Shown here in pieces: positions 16,450 to 26,615 of a stretch of 64,000 nt of DNA. Numbering within the stretch: position 1 is the stretch's first letter; each line of letters opens with the position of its first letter. The notes beneath the pieces are model-generated. The model was given only the letters and a program-made list of their open reading frames with translations, was not told the DNA's origin and did no database searches. The stretch is taken from assembly GCA_009711295.1 (NCBI GenBank), contig WLST01000001.1:58371-122370 (forward strand), given 5' to 3'. The DNA comes from Actinomycetota bacterium (GTDB lineage: Bacteria; Actinomycetota; Acidimicrobiia; Acidimicrobiales; Ilumatobacteraceae). The position numbers and the translations under genes are program-made.

Positions 16450-19113
16450 ATGTTAAACATGAAACCTTTTTCTGCTCGTTTAGGTGCTGCTGTTGTGCTC
16501 ATTGCCGGGCTCCTTGCATTCTCATCGCCGACCGTGCCTGTGCAGGCCGATGCTGGTGAAACGGTCACCGCAAGTCGCGCAGTTGCTGGAAGTTTGTCTG
16601 GTGGTTCAAACCATATGTGTCTCCTTAAAAACAGCAATGTTTACTGCTGGGGTCTCAATACGTATTTCCAACTAGGCGATGGAACGACAACAAGTCGAAA
16701 CACCCCACAATTGGTAAGTGGTTTAACTTCGCCAATTTCGGTATCGGCTGGAGGCGGTCAGTCGTGTGCGGTGCAAGCGGACCATAAAATTTTATGTTGG
16801 GGGAATAGAGGGGGATACTCCAACCCAAACCCAATCGGTGCTCCGACCAAAGTGCAAAGGACGGTTGGCCTCTCAACACAAGTTGTAGACGACGCTACAT
16901 ATGTAGATATTGGCGGGAGTGGCTCTGGCACTGAAACAGGTTGTTACATCACTACATCAAACGAACTTTGGTGCTGGGGTGAAAATAGTGGCGGTCAAGT
17001 GGGCGACGGAACTGCCGCTGACGTGCAGAGCGCAGTGCGAATTGCCGGCTTGCAAGTGATCGCGGTATCAGTTGGACCAAATCACACCTGTGCGGTGATT
17101 CAAGGCGGTTCTGTGCAGTGCTGGGGAATGGATGACTACGGCCAGCTTGGTGATGGTGCGGCCGGAATGGGAACGTACACCGACTCGCCTGCAACAGTTG
17201 GCGGTGTTTCCGGGGCAGTTGGCATTTCAGTGAACGGATTTCACTCGTGTGCATTGATTCAAGAGGGGAACGTTAAATGTTGGGGTGCAAACTTTGACAG
17301 TCAATTAGGGGATGGAATTAACGCAAGTGGATCTTCCGCAACTCCAGTTGATGTTGCTGGAATATCGACCGCAAGGGGCATTTCAGCTGGGTCGAATCAT
17401 ACGTGTGCAATTCTCGCCAACGGAACAGTGAAATGCTGGGGTGATAACTCAAAGTTGCAAGGTGGGCGAGTTGGCAATAAATCGGCTACTCCCGTTCTGG
17501 TCGATGGAATCACTGGTGCAACCGCAGTGAGTGCAGGGGCAAACCACACCTGTGCGCTCATTGGGAGTAATGACCTGAAGTGTTGGGGCAACGGGGGCAG
17601 TGGAATTCTGGGCGACGGAGTTTCTGTCGCAGACACCGCAACTCCTGTTTCCATTGCGAGAAAAGTGGAGCAATCCCTTACCGCATCGAGCATTACTGCG
17701 AAGACGGTGAACGACACAACAATTTCACTCGCGGGTGTTGCCACTGCGTCAAGTGGTGCTGCGGTTGTCTATTCAAATATTCCTGGTAATTCAGGTATTT
17801 GTGATGTCTCGGGAACTTCTGTGTCGGTGCTTGGCACGGGAGTATGCAAAGTGCAAGTAGAAGCTCCCTCTTATGGGTTCTTTATGACTGCATACGACAC
17901 GGTGGAGTTCTCTATTTCTGGAGTAGCACCTACAGTTTCAACGGCTGACGCAACAAGCATCGCAGTCACTTCGGCAACACTTAATGCAACAGTAAACGCG
18001 CGTTATTTATCCACATCAGTCAGTATTGAGTACGGCACAAGTGCCACGCTTGCTGGTGCAACAACGGTCAACGGCACGGCGGTTACTGGTTCCACGAATA
18101 CTGTGAGCACAGCATCTGTTACTGGTTTGATATCTGGCACCACGTATTACTTCCGGGCGCAAGCAACGAACAGTGCTGGTTCAACTACTGCCACAGCAAT
18201 CAAGAGTTTCACCACGCTTGGTGGAAAGCCTTCTGCAACGACAGCAGTTGCTTCTGGCATTTCCGCCAATAAGGCAACCCTCAATGCGTCGGTTAATGCC
18301 AATGGTGTTTCTACAACTGTGAAATACCGAGTTGGTAAATCGGCCGACCTCACTGGCGATGTCACGGTGTACGAAGGTCGTACCGTTACCGACTTCGCAG
18401 ATGAATCGGTTCCTGTCTCTATCAGCAGCCTTGTTGAGATGGCGACGTACTACTACCGAGTGGAAGCTACAAACTCTTTCGGTACTGCAACGGGTGAAAT
18501 CAAGTCATTCACTACTGCTCGTCCGGTGGGCGTGACTATTAATAGCGCTGCTGAATTCACCAACAAGAAAACGGTTGTGTTGTCGGTAACTGGAGCCTCG
18601 GGTTCAGTGTCGGCAATAGTGTCGAACGACGGTGGGTTCGGATCTTCAGAAACCTTCACGCTTGTTGATGGTTCTGCTGAAATTAACTGGACCTTGATTT
18701 CGAGTCGCGATGAGCGCTTGCCAAAGCAGGTGTACGTCAAGTTCGTTTCGCGATTTGGTACACAGTCATCGAACTATCAAGATGACATCATTCTTGACAC
18801 CACTGCTCCTGTTTTGAGCGACGCTGTTGCTGTGGCGACGACTGCTCCTGCTAGTGCAGTGAGTGTGGCTTCTGTGCGCGCCGCGAAAAAGAACGGTGCA
18901 AAAATTACCGTGCGAGCAGTAGACGCAAACTCGGGTATCGGTTCGGTGGAAATGCGTTCAGGGGCGAGTAAAAAAGCCACGAGTGTGAAATATGCAAACC
19001 CAAAGGCAAAGTCGCAAACACTAACCGTGAATACAAAGGCGAAAGCGTTGCAGGTACGGGTTATTGATCGTGCCGGAAACCCTTCTCCATGGAAGACAGT
19101 TAAGGTGAAATGA
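16450..19113 (+). CDS. Secreted RCC1-repeat protein 1, with Ig/fn3-like and C-terminal domains
   Basis: 887 aa. Signal peptide (ARLGAAVVLIAGLLAFSSPTVPVQA). Seven RCC1-type repeats (about 45-395), each ending in a CWG motif and most having HxC upstream (e.g. NHTCAVIQGGSVQCWG), fit one seven-bladed beta-propeller with two Cys per blade. An Ig-like domain (about 400-490), two fibronectin-III-like domains (about 495-675) and a C-terminal domain of about 200 residues shared with the next two genes follow. No LPxTG motif or membrane anchor is present. ATG 16459 is an alternative start. The function is unknown; surface binding is plausible. Confidence 0.82.
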   Translation: MLNMKPFSARLGAAVVLIAGLLAFSSPTVPVQADAGETVTASRAVAGSLSGGSNHMCLLKNSNVYCWGLNTYFQLGDGTTTSRNTPQLVSGLTSPISVSAGGGQSCAVQADHKILCWGNRGGYSNPNPIGAPTKVQRTVGLSTQVVDDATYVDIGGSGSGTETGCYITTSNELWCWGENSGGQVGDGTAADVQSAVRIAGLQVIAVSVGPNHTCAVIQGGSVQCWGMDDYGQLGDGAAGMGTYTDSPATVGGVSGAVGISVNGFHSCALIQEGNVKCWGANFDSQLGDGINASGSSATPVDVAGISTARGISAGSNHTCAILANGTVKCWGDNSKLQGGRVGNKSATPVLVDGITGATAVSAGANHTCALIGSNDLKCWGNGGSGILGDGVSVADTATPVSIARKVEQSLTASSITAKTVNDTTISLAGVATASSGAAVVYSNIPGNSGICDVSGTSVSVLGTGVCKVQVEAPSYGFFMTAYDTVEFSISGVAPTVSTADATSIAVTSATLNATVNARYLSTSVSIEYGTSATLAGATTVNGTAVTGSTNTVSTASVTGLISGTTYYFRAQATNSAGSTTATAIKSFTTLGGKPSATTAVASGISANKATLNASVNANGVSTTVKYRVGKSADLTGDVTVYEGRTVTDFADESVPVSISSLVEMATYYYRVEATNSFGTATGEIKSFTTARPVGVTINSAAEFTNKKTVVLSVTGASGSVSAIVSNDGGFGSSETFTLVDGSAEINWTLISSRDERLPKQVYVKFVSRFGTQSSNYQDDIILDTTAPVLSDAVAVATTAPASAVSVASVRAAKKNGAKITVRAVDANSGIGSVEMRSGASKKATSVKYANPKAKSQTLTVNTKAKALQVRVIDRAGNPSPWKTVKVK

Positions 19114-21521
19114 TGCGTAGTGTTCGTAAGGTCTTTGTAGTTGCCACCGCTGTATTTGCATCGTGTTTTGTGCCGTTACAGGCGCAAGCGGAAAGTGGTG
19201 AAGTTCCGGCCAGCAATACTGCAGGCCAAAGTGCGGCCGGGCGTATCAGTGTGGGCGGCGGATTCGCTTGTGTAGTGATGTCGGGCTCGGTGTATTGCTG
19301 GGGCGAAAACGACGGTGGTCAACTGGGTGTGGTTGATGGAGTGAACAAGAGCACTGCAGTGAAAATTGCCGGAATCTCTACCGCGGTCAGCGTGGCTGCT
19401 GGAGATAACCATGCCTGTGCTTTGCTCTCTAGCGGACGTGTTTCATGTTGGGGAACAAACGCTGAGTTCCAATTGGGAAATGCCGACACAAGTGTTAACG
19501 GTCCAGTAGAAGTGGGCCAACTCACCGATGCCACTGCTATTGCATCGGGAACTGACTTCAGTTGTGCGATTTCCACCTCCAATGGTGCCGTATGTTGGGG
19601 TGCATCTACTCGAGGCCAATTGGGTGTCACCATTGGCACCACCGGTGGGCATAGGCATGAGCCCCAACTTGTAGATGGACTTCGTACTGGTGTTGATTCC
19701 ATCGCTGCTGGCGTGTCACATGCGTGCGCAGTGAAAACCGATGGCAATGTGTGGTGCTGGGGTACAGCAACTCAAGGTTCGCTAGTGGGATACTTGGGTA
19801 ACCTCACTTCAAATTTTTCTGAATTACCAGTTCGTGTTCGGGTTTCCTCTGGCGGAGCGCCTGCATATGTAACTGACGCAGTTTCCGTATCTGGAGGTTC
19901 CGGTAATACTTGCGTGCTGAGAAGCACTAGTGGAATTTATTGCTGGGGTACGGATAGCTACGGGAAAATGGGGAACTCCACAACAGGGTCTCTCGACAAT
20001 TCAAATGTTGGCACGGGAGGCGGAACGCCATGGGCGTTACCGGTATTGGCTATCGCCGGTCAAGGGGCTTCGTCATTTTCTGGTGCTGTTTCGGTTTCTT
20101 TGGGAGATGAGCACTCGTGTGCTCTGGTAACGGGAGCAACCGTGAAGTGTTGGGGTCAGAGTGTTGACGGTCGTGTGGGAAACAACACCACCACTCCTAA
20201 CCTCAACTACCCAGTAGCGGTGAATGCCCTCACCAACGTTGCCGCTGTTTCAGCGGGCGCTAACAGTACGTGCGCTCTCACCACTTCAGACACTGTGTAT
20301 TGCTGGGGAAAAGGAACTTCAGGGCAAATTGGTAATGGTGCGTTGTTGTCGGCAACCACACCACGTCTCGTATCAGCAGCAGCGAACCCAGGTGTATCAC
20401 TTGCTGCAATTAGCGGTAGGTCGATGACATCGGCGCCGTTCAGTGTTTCTGCAACTGTTGCTTCAGGTGCAACGCCAACGTACAGCAGTTCAACTACATC
20501 TATCTGTACGGTCAGTGGTTCCACTGTCACGCTCATTGGGCCGGGTACGTGCACGGTTGTTGCTGAAGTAGCTTCCTCTGGTTTTTACTCTGCCGGGTCG
20601 GCATCGCAGAGTTTTACTGTCGAGTCTGCATTGCCACCAACGGTCACTACTTCTTCGGCTACATCTATTGCTGCTACCAGTGCAGTTTTGAATGGTGTGG
20701 TGAACCCCAACGGAGCAGAAGCAACCGTTAGCTTTCTTGTTGGCACTAGCCCCACGCTTGTGGGAGCGTCAACTGTTGAGTCGAAAGTGTTAACTGGTAA
20801 CACGTCAGAAGAAGTGTCGCAAAAAACAGGAACACTTCTCGAGGCCACTACGTATTACTTCCAAGCTGTTGCCAAAAATGTTCATGGAACCACAAAAGGT
20901 GACATCCGTTCATTCACTACCGGGCGTCCTATTGGAGTATCCATCAACGACGCTGCCGAATTCACGAATAAAAAAACTGTTGTGGTGTCGGTTACTGGGC
21001 CATCTGGTTCCGTGAAAGCAATTTTGTCGAATGACGGTGGCTTCAAGAGTTCAGAGACCTTTGACTTGGTAGATGCTTCTGCCGATATCAATTGGACCTT
21101 GCTGGCCAGTCGCGATGAACGCTTGCCAAAAATTGTTTATGTGAAGTACATCTCGCGGTTCGGTACCACATCAAGCACTCCATCGTCAGACGACATCATC
21201 CTTGACACCACGGCTCCTGTTTTGAGCACCGCTACAGCAGTCGCTACCACCGCTCCCGCGACTGCGGTGAGTGTTGCTTCTATTCGTGCTGCTAAAAAGA
21301 ATGGTGCAAAAATTACAGTGAAAGCGGTTGACGCAAACTCCGGGATTGGTTCAGTAGAGATGCGCTCTGGGGCCAGTAAAACGACAACGAGCATTAAATA
21401 TGTAAACCCGAAGGCGAAGTCGCAAACTTTAACTGTGAATACCAAGGCGAAGTCATTGCAGGTGCGGGTTATCGACCGCGCTGGCAATCCTTCGCCTTGG
21501 AAGACCGTTAAAGTTAAATAA
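19110..21521 (+). CDS. Secreted RCC1-repeat protein 2
   Basis: 803 aa, a paralogue of the preceding gene and coupled to it by a 4-nt ATGA overlap. Signal peptide, then seven CWG-terminated RCC1 repeats (e.g. HACALLSSGRVSCWG, HSCALVTGATVKCWG), one Ig-like domain (TTSICTVSGSTVTLIGPGTC), one fibronectin-III-like domain (one fewer than protein 1), and the shared C-terminal domain starting VSINDAAEFTNKKTVVVSVTG and ending SPWKTVKVK. The C-terminal thirds of proteins 1 and 2 are very similar, implying a fairly recent duplication. Confidence 0.82.
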   Translation: MMRSVRKVFVVATAVFASCFVPLQAQAESGEVPASNTAGQSAAGRISVGGGFACVVMSGSVYCWGENDGGQLGVVDGVNKSTAVKIAGISTAVSVAAGDNHACALLSSGRVSCWGTNAEFQLGNADTSVNGPVEVGQLTDATAIASGTDFSCAISTSNGAVCWGASTRGQLGVTIGTTGGHRHEPQLVDGLRTGVDSIAAGVSHACAVKTDGNVWCWGTATQGSLVGYLGNLTSNFSELPVRVRVSSGGAPAYVTDAVSVSGGSGNTCVLRSTSGIYCWGTDSYGKMGNSTTGSLDNSNVGTGGGTPWALPVLAIAGQGASSFSGAVSVSLGDEHSCALVTGATVKCWGQSVDGRVGNNTTTPNLNYPVAVNALTNVAAVSAGANSTCALTTSDTVYCWGKGTSGQIGNGALLSATTPRLVSAAANPGVSLAAISGRSMTSAPFSVSATVASGATPTYSSSTTSICTVSGSTVTLIGPGTCTVVAEVASSGFYSAGSASQSFTVESALPPTVTTSSATSIAATSAVLNGVVNPNGAEATVSFLVGTSPTLVGASTVESKVLTGNTSEEVSQKTGTLLEATTYYFQAVAKNVHGTTKGDIRSFTTGRPIGVSINDAAEFTNKKTVVVSVTGPSGSVKAILSNDGGFKSSETFDLVDASADINWTLLASRDERLPKIVYVKYISRFGTTSSTPSSDDIILDTTAPVLSTATAVATTAPATAVSVASIRAAKKNGAKITVKAVDANSGIGSVEMRSGASKTTTSIKYVNPKAKSQTLTVNTKAKSLQVRVIDRAGNPSPWKTVKVK

Positions 21522-23884
21522 TGCTCTTTCTTCGTCGCATAGTTGTTTCTACTCTTTCTCTCGTTGCGGTGTGTGTCGCACCAATTCAGGTTCGTGCCGA
21601 TTCCGGGGAAGCGCTGACATCTCAGCAAAACGCGGCGGGGCAATTGTCCTTAGGCGGAAGTTTTTCCTGCGTCCTTGTTTCGGGTGCGGTTTACTGTTGG
21701 GGTGATAACCACTCGGCGCAGTTGGGTCAGCCATCGACGGTCTTTAGTAGCGCAGTTCCTGTAGCAGTCCCTCAAATTTCAACCGCCACTCAAATTTCTG
21801 CAGGCGAGAATCACACATGTGCGGTTTTGGCGAACGGGTCGGTTGTGTGCTGGGGTCTTAACTTCAATTTGCAGCTCGGCCAAGTGGGTGTACCAAAGAA
21901 TGCCACTCCTACGGCCGTGGCTGGAATCTCGGGTGCAACAGCTGTTTCCTCTGGGTCGCTGCACTCTTGTGCCATTGTCGCCGCAGGCGCAGTGAAGTGT
22001 TGGGGCGGTGGAGCATCGGGCCAGCTGGGAAGTGGCACATCTGATTCTGCTACGCCCATATCTGTTCCGGGAGTGAGTGGAGCCACCGCAATTTCTGTGG
22101 GTGCGGAACATTCATGTGCTGTTGTCACCAACGGTGGAGTGAAATGTTGGGGCAGCGAGACCGATGGTGAACTGGGAAATGGACTTCCAGATAATGAAAC
22201 CCAACAAGGGCCTGTGTCGGTTGTGTATGACAGCAATGGTCAAGTGCTCACGGGAGCAGTTGGCATCACTTCAAGCACAAACTCGAGCTGTGCGTTGATG
22301 TCTAATCAGCATGCTTATTGCTGGGGGTCAACCATGTTTAATGAGTTAGGAAATGATCCTCAGGTTTCGCCTCGCATAAATTCTGCTAAAGAATTTAAGT
22401 CACCTGAAACGTGGCAGGCAGTCACTGATATCACCCATATTTCTGCCGGCGAGTATTACACGTGCATTATCCGCAATAATGGAGTTCCGTATTGTTTGGG
22501 TGACAATCTTTCCGGTGAATTAGGTGATGGAACAGATAACTATTCCATGTTCCCTACGCTTCAAAACATTGTTGGAGTTCCTGCCGCGGCTGTTATCACT
22601 ACTAGTCGTGGTCATACCTGTTCTATGAGTACTCAACTCGCAGTGATGTGCTGGGGGACGGGCAACTCCGGGCAAATTGGGAATGGCTCAATAGATGATT
22701 CATACACACCCGTTGCGGTAACCGGAGTAGCCCCACAAACCATTTCATTTGGCGCACTAGCGGGCAAAGCATTAGGTGATGCGCCATTTACATTGTCTGC
22801 CACAGCGTCTTCCGGTGCAGCGGTGAGTTTTTCTTCATCAACAACAAGTGTGTGCACCGTGAGCGGTGTAACCATCACGCTTGTGGGCGCTGGCACATGT
22901 TCCATTGTCGCAAGCAGGGCTCCTTCAGGTATCTACGCCGCAGCAACATCGGTAACGCAATCATTCACCGTTTCTGGCGGCAAGCCGGTGGTGTCAACAG
23001 GAACTGCCACAACGCAAAGCATTAAGGCGACAATGCGCGGAACAGTCAACCCTGGCGGAATCGATACGTCGGTGGTGTTTGTTTATGGCAAAGATTCGAA
23101 ACTAGTTGGCGTTACTTCAACAACAGCCGTCACAAAAACGGGAACCACCTCTGAAGAAGTAAGCACCGTGGTGTCTGACCTCTCAACGAATACCACTTAC
23201 TACTATCGCATCGAAGCCACCAATGCTCTAGGTAAGTCAGTTGGTGACATTATTTCCTTCACCACAAAGCGCCCCGAGGGTGTCACCATTAATGATGAAG
23301 ATGAATTCACGAAGTCAACGAAGGTAACTGTTTCTGTCGTGGGGCCAACCACGGCTGTGAGTGCTTTGGTGTCGAACGACGGCAGTTTCCGAACTACGAA
23401 AACGTTTGACCTTGTTGAAGGTGCTGCCGATATTTCATGGACACTGCTCGCAACCCGCGATGGTTCTTACACCAAAGTGGTGTACGTGCGATTCCAATCG
23501 AAGTTCGGTACCAAGTTGAGCGATAGCACCGATGACATCATTGTCGATACATCAAAGCCAGTTCTTGATTCTGCGTCAGCTAAGGCTTCCAGTGCATTCT
23601 CTGGCGCAGTGTCGATAGCTGCAGTAAAAGCAGGTGGCGCGAAAATTACCGTTAAGGCAAAAGATTCCATTTCGGGGGCAGGCTTTGTGGAAGTGCGTAG
23701 CGCAGCGAACAAGAAGTCAACGGTTGTTGCTTTCAAGAAGTCGCCCACCAAAGTAAAAGTGATGGGAATGCCACGAGTTACCTCCGACACCGTGAGTGTG
23801 AACACCACTGCAAAGCGACTTCAGGTGCGTGTGCTCGATAAAGCTGGAAATGCTTCCAGTTGGAGTTGGCTCATCGTTCGTTAA
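21521..23884 (+). CDS. Secreted RCC1-repeat protein 3
   Basis: 787 aa. Its ATG shares one base with the previous stop (TAATG), so all three genes are translationally coupled. Signal peptide, seven RCC1 repeats (the sixth reads CLG instead of CWG), an Ig-like domain (TTSVCTVSGVTITLVGAGTC), one fibronectin-III-like domain and a diverged version of the shared C-terminal domain (TINDEDEFTKSTKVTVSVVG ... ASSWSWLIVR). It is the most diverged of the three paralogues. No anchor motif is visible, and its ligand is unknown. Confidence 0.82.
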   Translation: MLFLRRIVVSTLSLVAVCVAPIQVRADSGEALTSQQNAAGQLSLGGSFSCVLVSGAVYCWGDNHSAQLGQPSTVFSSAVPVAVPQISTATQISAGENHTCAVLANGSVVCWGLNFNLQLGQVGVPKNATPTAVAGISGATAVSSGSLHSCAIVAAGAVKCWGGGASGQLGSGTSDSATPISVPGVSGATAISVGAEHSCAVVTNGGVKCWGSETDGELGNGLPDNETQQGPVSVVYDSNGQVLTGAVGITSSTNSSCALMSNQHAYCWGSTMFNELGNDPQVSPRINSAKEFKSPETWQAVTDITHISAGEYYTCIIRNNGVPYCLGDNLSGELGDGTDNYSMFPTLQNIVGVPAAAVITTSRGHTCSMSTQLAVMCWGTGNSGQIGNGSIDDSYTPVAVTGVAPQTISFGALAGKALGDAPFTLSATASSGAAVSFSSSTTSVCTVSGVTITLVGAGTCSIVASRAPSGIYAAATSVTQSFTVSGGKPVVSTGTATTQSIKATMRGTVNPGGIDTSVVFVYGKDSKLVGVTSTTAVTKTGTTSEEVSTVVSDLSTNTTYYYRIEATNALGKSVGDIISFTTKRPEGVTINDEDEFTKSTKVTVSVVGPTTAVSALVSNDGSFRTTKTFDLVEGAADISWTLLATRDGSYTKVVYVRFQSKFGTKLSDSTDDIIVDTSKPVLDSASAKASSAFSGAVSIAAVKAGGAKITVKAKDSISGAGFVEVRSAANKKSTVVAFKKSPTKVKVMGMPRVTSDTVSVNTTAKRLQVRVLDKAGNASSWSWLIVR

Positions 23885-23902
23885 TGGTGGTTCAATGGTC
23901 AT

Positions 23903-24952
23903 ATGGACCGGCGACGTTTTCTATCTCAGGCACTGGGCATTGCCGTGGGCGGGGTTGTGTGGTCGGCCTGTGGTGGCTCGAAGCAACTGTTGCAAAGTAG
24001 TGACACCATTGCATCGTTGGCGAACAACACGTTGGTCATTCCCGATGCTCCCGTTGCTGCAGCCGGGGAGATTGCCCCATTCATCACTCCGCAGTCAAAG
24101 TTCTTTCGCATCGATACAGCAATTGGTTCCACACCTCAACTCAAAACTGCCGATTGGAAACTACGTATTCACGGATTGGTAGACAAAGAAGTCACCTTGA
24201 CTATGGCCGACATTCTGGCGTTGCCACAGGTAGAGCACGTCATCACCCTCGGTTGTGTTTCAAATGAAGTCGGCGGCGACCTCGTTGGCAATGCCCGTTG
24301 GGGTGGAGTGTTGCTAGCCGACGTGTTGAAACTTGCAGGTGTGCAAAAATCGGCAACTCAACTTGCGAGCACCAGCATCGATGGCTGGACATGCGGTACC
24401 CCAGTAGACGCAGTTTTTGATGGGCGGCCGGCAATGCTCGCTACCTCTATGAATGGTGAACCACTCACTGCCGAACATGGCTTTCCCATTCGCATGATTG
24501 TTCCTGGTTTGTTTGGTTATGTTTCTGCAACAAAGTGGGTGACAGATATGGAACTCACTACTTGGGAAGGTTTCCAAGCATATTGGTTGCAGCGTGGTTG
24601 GTCGGAGCAAGGGCCAATGCTTGCTTCAAGCCGCATCGACACACCACGCAATGGCGATGAATTAGTAGCAGGAAAGGTACCCATCGGTGGCCTTGCATGG
24701 GCGCCACGTGCTGGTGTGGCAAAAGTGGAAGTACAAATAGATGAAGAGCCGTGGCGAGATGCAGATGTGGTTCCAGGGGGAACAGGTGACACCTGGGTGC
24801 AATGGCGAACGAAGTGGAGTGCGGTCGCGGGGAATCATCGCATAGTGGTGCGTGTTACCGATGCCAATGGAGTTGTACAAGATCCAGAAATACGACCGGT
24901 TGCCCCTAGCGGTATCACGGGTTACCACATCATCAAAGTGACTGTCGTCTAG
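23903..24952 (+). CDS. Tat-exported molybdopterin oxidoreductase (sulfite oxidase-like)
   Basis: 349 aa. The N-terminus has a twin-Arg signal (DRRRFLSQALG) followed by a lipobox-like WSAC, so a Tat lipoprotein is likely. The Moco domain carries ITLGCVSNEVGGDLVGNARW, with the Mo-binding Cys of the sulfite-oxidase family, and a C-terminal Ig-like dimerisation domain starts about 260. Relatives include sulfite dehydrogenases and MsrP-type proteins; the substrate is not set by sequence. It follows the RCC1 operon by 18 bases on the same strand and may be cotranscribed. Confidence 0.85.
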   Translation: MDRRRFLSQALGIAVGGVVWSACGGSKQLLQSSDTIASLANNTLVIPDAPVAAAGEIAPFITPQSKFFRIDTAIGSTPQLKTADWKLRIHGLVDKEVTLTMADILALPQVEHVITLGCVSNEVGGDLVGNARWGGVLLADVLKLAGVQKSATQLASTSIDGWTCGTPVDAVFDGRPAMLATSMNGEPLTAEHGFPIRMIVPGLFGYVSATKWVTDMELTTWEGFQAYWLQRGWSEQGPMLASSRIDTPRNGDELVAGKVPIGGLAWAPRAGVAKVEVQIDEEPWRDADVVPGGTGDTWVQWRTKWSAVAGNHRIVVRVTDANGVVQDPEIRPVAPSGITGYHIIKVTVV

Positions 24953-24969
24953 CCACACACCCGTCGCCT

Positions 24970-25695
24970 ATGGTCATGGGCATGGGTTTCTTTTCAAACA
25001 TCAAGCAGCGGCGTGCAGAAAAAGAAGCCCTCGAGCAAGCAGCTGCCGAGCAAGCCCAACACGGCACATGGCAATCGCAGTCCGAACAACTCGATGTCAT
25101 GATCAATGCTGTCGAGCGTTGCGGCAACAACGACATTGAGGGTCTCTTCGACCCATACGAAACCGGTTTCATTTTAAAAAAAGATGAATACGCCATTGGC
25201 CTCATCGCCAATTGTGCACTCTTGGAAACGCGTCGGTCAGCTTCCACATATCAAGGTGGGTACGGCGGAGTTTCATTTCCTCTCTTTGGAAAAGTACGTC
25301 TGAACACTGGTCGCTCAAAAGGCAAACTCGTTCCTGGTGAAGAATCAATTACCTCTATTTCCGATGGGGAAGTGCTCATCACTAATAAGCGCGCAATGTT
25401 CCGCGGCGACACGAACAACAAAGAGTGGCCCTATTCCAAACTCATGGCCTGTGAGCATCACCCCGAGGGGTACACCACCTTTGCAGTGTCGGCTCAGACG
25501 AAAACCACCGGGTTTGCCTATGGTGCCGACGTGGCCAATGAAGTGCAGTTTCGCCTTGAACTCGGCATTGCTATTAGTAATGAAACGACCGATCAGCTTT
25601 TGGCCCAACTACGGGTAGAGCGCCAGCAGCTCGACGCTAAAAAACCTTTGCCGCCGCCGGTGGTTGGGCTGTCAAATGGGGAAAATCCCCGATAG
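24970..25695 (+). CDS. Hypothetical protein with PH-like segment
   Basis: 241 aa, not recognised. A charged helical N-terminus (KQRRAEKEALEQAAAEQAQ, coiled-coil-like) precedes a globular part. The segment GEESITSISDGEVLITNKRAMFRG, then W and acidic or basic residues, resembles the strand pattern of bacterial PH-like domains. There are no membrane helices or signal. Three Met codons (24970, 24976, 24982) are possible starts. It sits between the sulfite-oxidase-like gene and tRNA-Val. Confidence 0.6.
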   Translation: MVMGMGFFSNIKQRRAEKEALEQAAAEQAQHGTWQSQSEQLDVMINAVERCGNNDIEGLFDPYETGFILKKDEYAIGLIANCALLETRRSASTYQGGYGGVSFPLFGKVRLNTGRSKGKLVPGEESITSISDGEVLITNKRAMFRGDTNNKEWPYSKLMACEHHPEGYTTFAVSAQTKTTGFAYGADVANEVQFRLELGIAISNETTDQLLAQLRVERQQLDAKKPLPPPVVGLSNGENPR

Positions 25696-25715
25696 ATTGG
25701 CGTTTCCGATTCATC

Positions 25716-25792
25716 GGGCGTTTAGCTCAGTTGGCTAGAGCGCTTCCCTTACAAGGAAGATGTCGGGGGTTCGAGTCCCTCAACGCCCACCA
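25716..25792 (+). tRNA. tRNA-Val (TAC)
   Basis: Acceptor arms GGGCGTT/AACGCCC, discriminator A and an encoded CCA at 25790-25792. Anticodon TAC at 25750-25752, T-loop GTTCGAG, D-arm GCTC-GAGC. Unlike the other two tRNAs in the window its CCA end is genomically encoded. Confidence 0.97.
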
Positions 25793-25858
25793 TTATTCCT
25801 TTGCGCTGAGTGTCACTCGTGCCTGTAAGAAGACCCTGCCGGTATCAACCGCTCCAAT

Positions 25859-26458
25859 TTATTTGACGAGGAAGCCGTCGATGGAAAGCAATATTGCTTC
25901 CAACATCTCTTCATCGCTCGGGCGGTGCTTGTCGATATCTGACAAATACAAGCCAAGTACCGTTCCTTGCACCACCAGTGCAAGAGCTCGCATATCGCAA
26001 GAGGGAACAATGAAGCCGCGGTCGCGCGCCATTTGGTATACCTCAACTGCTCGGTCAATAAACAAACTATTGGCGTGAGCAATGGAAGCCATCATGTCGG
26101 GACGTTTCGTAGCTGCACCAAAGGTGGTGATACGCACGGCACGTTGCGGCCAACGTCGAGTGTTCACGATGACCGCAAGGAGGCCTCGAAGATTCGCCCG
26201 GTATTCCTCAGGAGTTGACGAGGCCTCAGTCACCTGAGCGATGTATTCAATGTCTTCAGCAGCCGTTGCAAGGAATCGTGATATTTGTGCTTCAGACACC
26301 AAATTGTCGCGGGTCTGAAAGTAGTACTTGATCATTCCTTGAGTAACACCGGCATTCTTGGCCACGGCGACAACCCGCAAACTGGCTTCGCCACTGGCGT
26401 CAATGATTTCGATGGCGGCTTGCAGAATTCGTTCACGCACATTGTGATCATCTGTCAT
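25859..26458 (-). CDS. TetR-family transcriptional regulator
   Basis: 199 aa. The N-terminal helix-turn-helix (RERILQAAIEIIDASG ... VAKNAGVTQGMIKYYFQTRDNLV) is typical of TetR. The C-terminal all-helical ligand-binding domain (about 60-199) is not specific. It is divergent from the RCC1/OmpA gene, with a 157-base intergenic region that carries an AT-rich inverted repeat, and so may regulate that gene and itself. Confidence 0.9.
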   Translation of the reverse strand: MTDDHNVRERILQAAIEIIDASGEASLRVVAVAKNAGVTQGMIKYYFQTRDNLVSEAQISRFLATAAEDIEYIAQVTEASSTPEEYRANLRGLLAVIVNTRRWPQRAVRITTFGAATKRPDMMASIAHANSLFIDRAVEVYQMARDRGFIVPSCDMRALALVVQGTVLGLYLSDIDKHRPSDEEMLEAILLSIDGFLVK

Positions 26459-26550
26459 GTTCGGTAATCCTGCCTTTCGCCAGTATCAACACAGCGCGGA
26501 TGCGCCATTGGGAAGAAGCGTTTTGATTTGCTTTTCCACGATTATAGTCC

Positions 26551-26569
26551 TATATTATTTATTAATATA
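26551..26569 (+). promoter_or_regulatory. AT-rich inverted repeat in TetR/RCC1 divergent region
   Basis: TATATTA (26551-26557) and TAATATA (26563-26569) form a perfect 7-bp inverted repeat with a TTTAT spacer. It lies in the most AT-rich stretch of the window (about 26540-26590), between the divergent TetR and RCC1/OmpA genes. It could be a TetR operator overlapping a promoter; the low complexity weakens the case. Confidence 0.35.
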
Positions 26570-26615
26570 TTTTATAACAATTTTATCTACGCAACGCCCA
26601 AAGAGGTTTCACACC

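Noticed and set aside
16600-23000. Periodic TGCTGGGG motif considered as a DNA repeat family
   Set aside because: The period varies and matches RCC1 protein repeats (CWG codons); it is coding, not a mobile or structural repeat.
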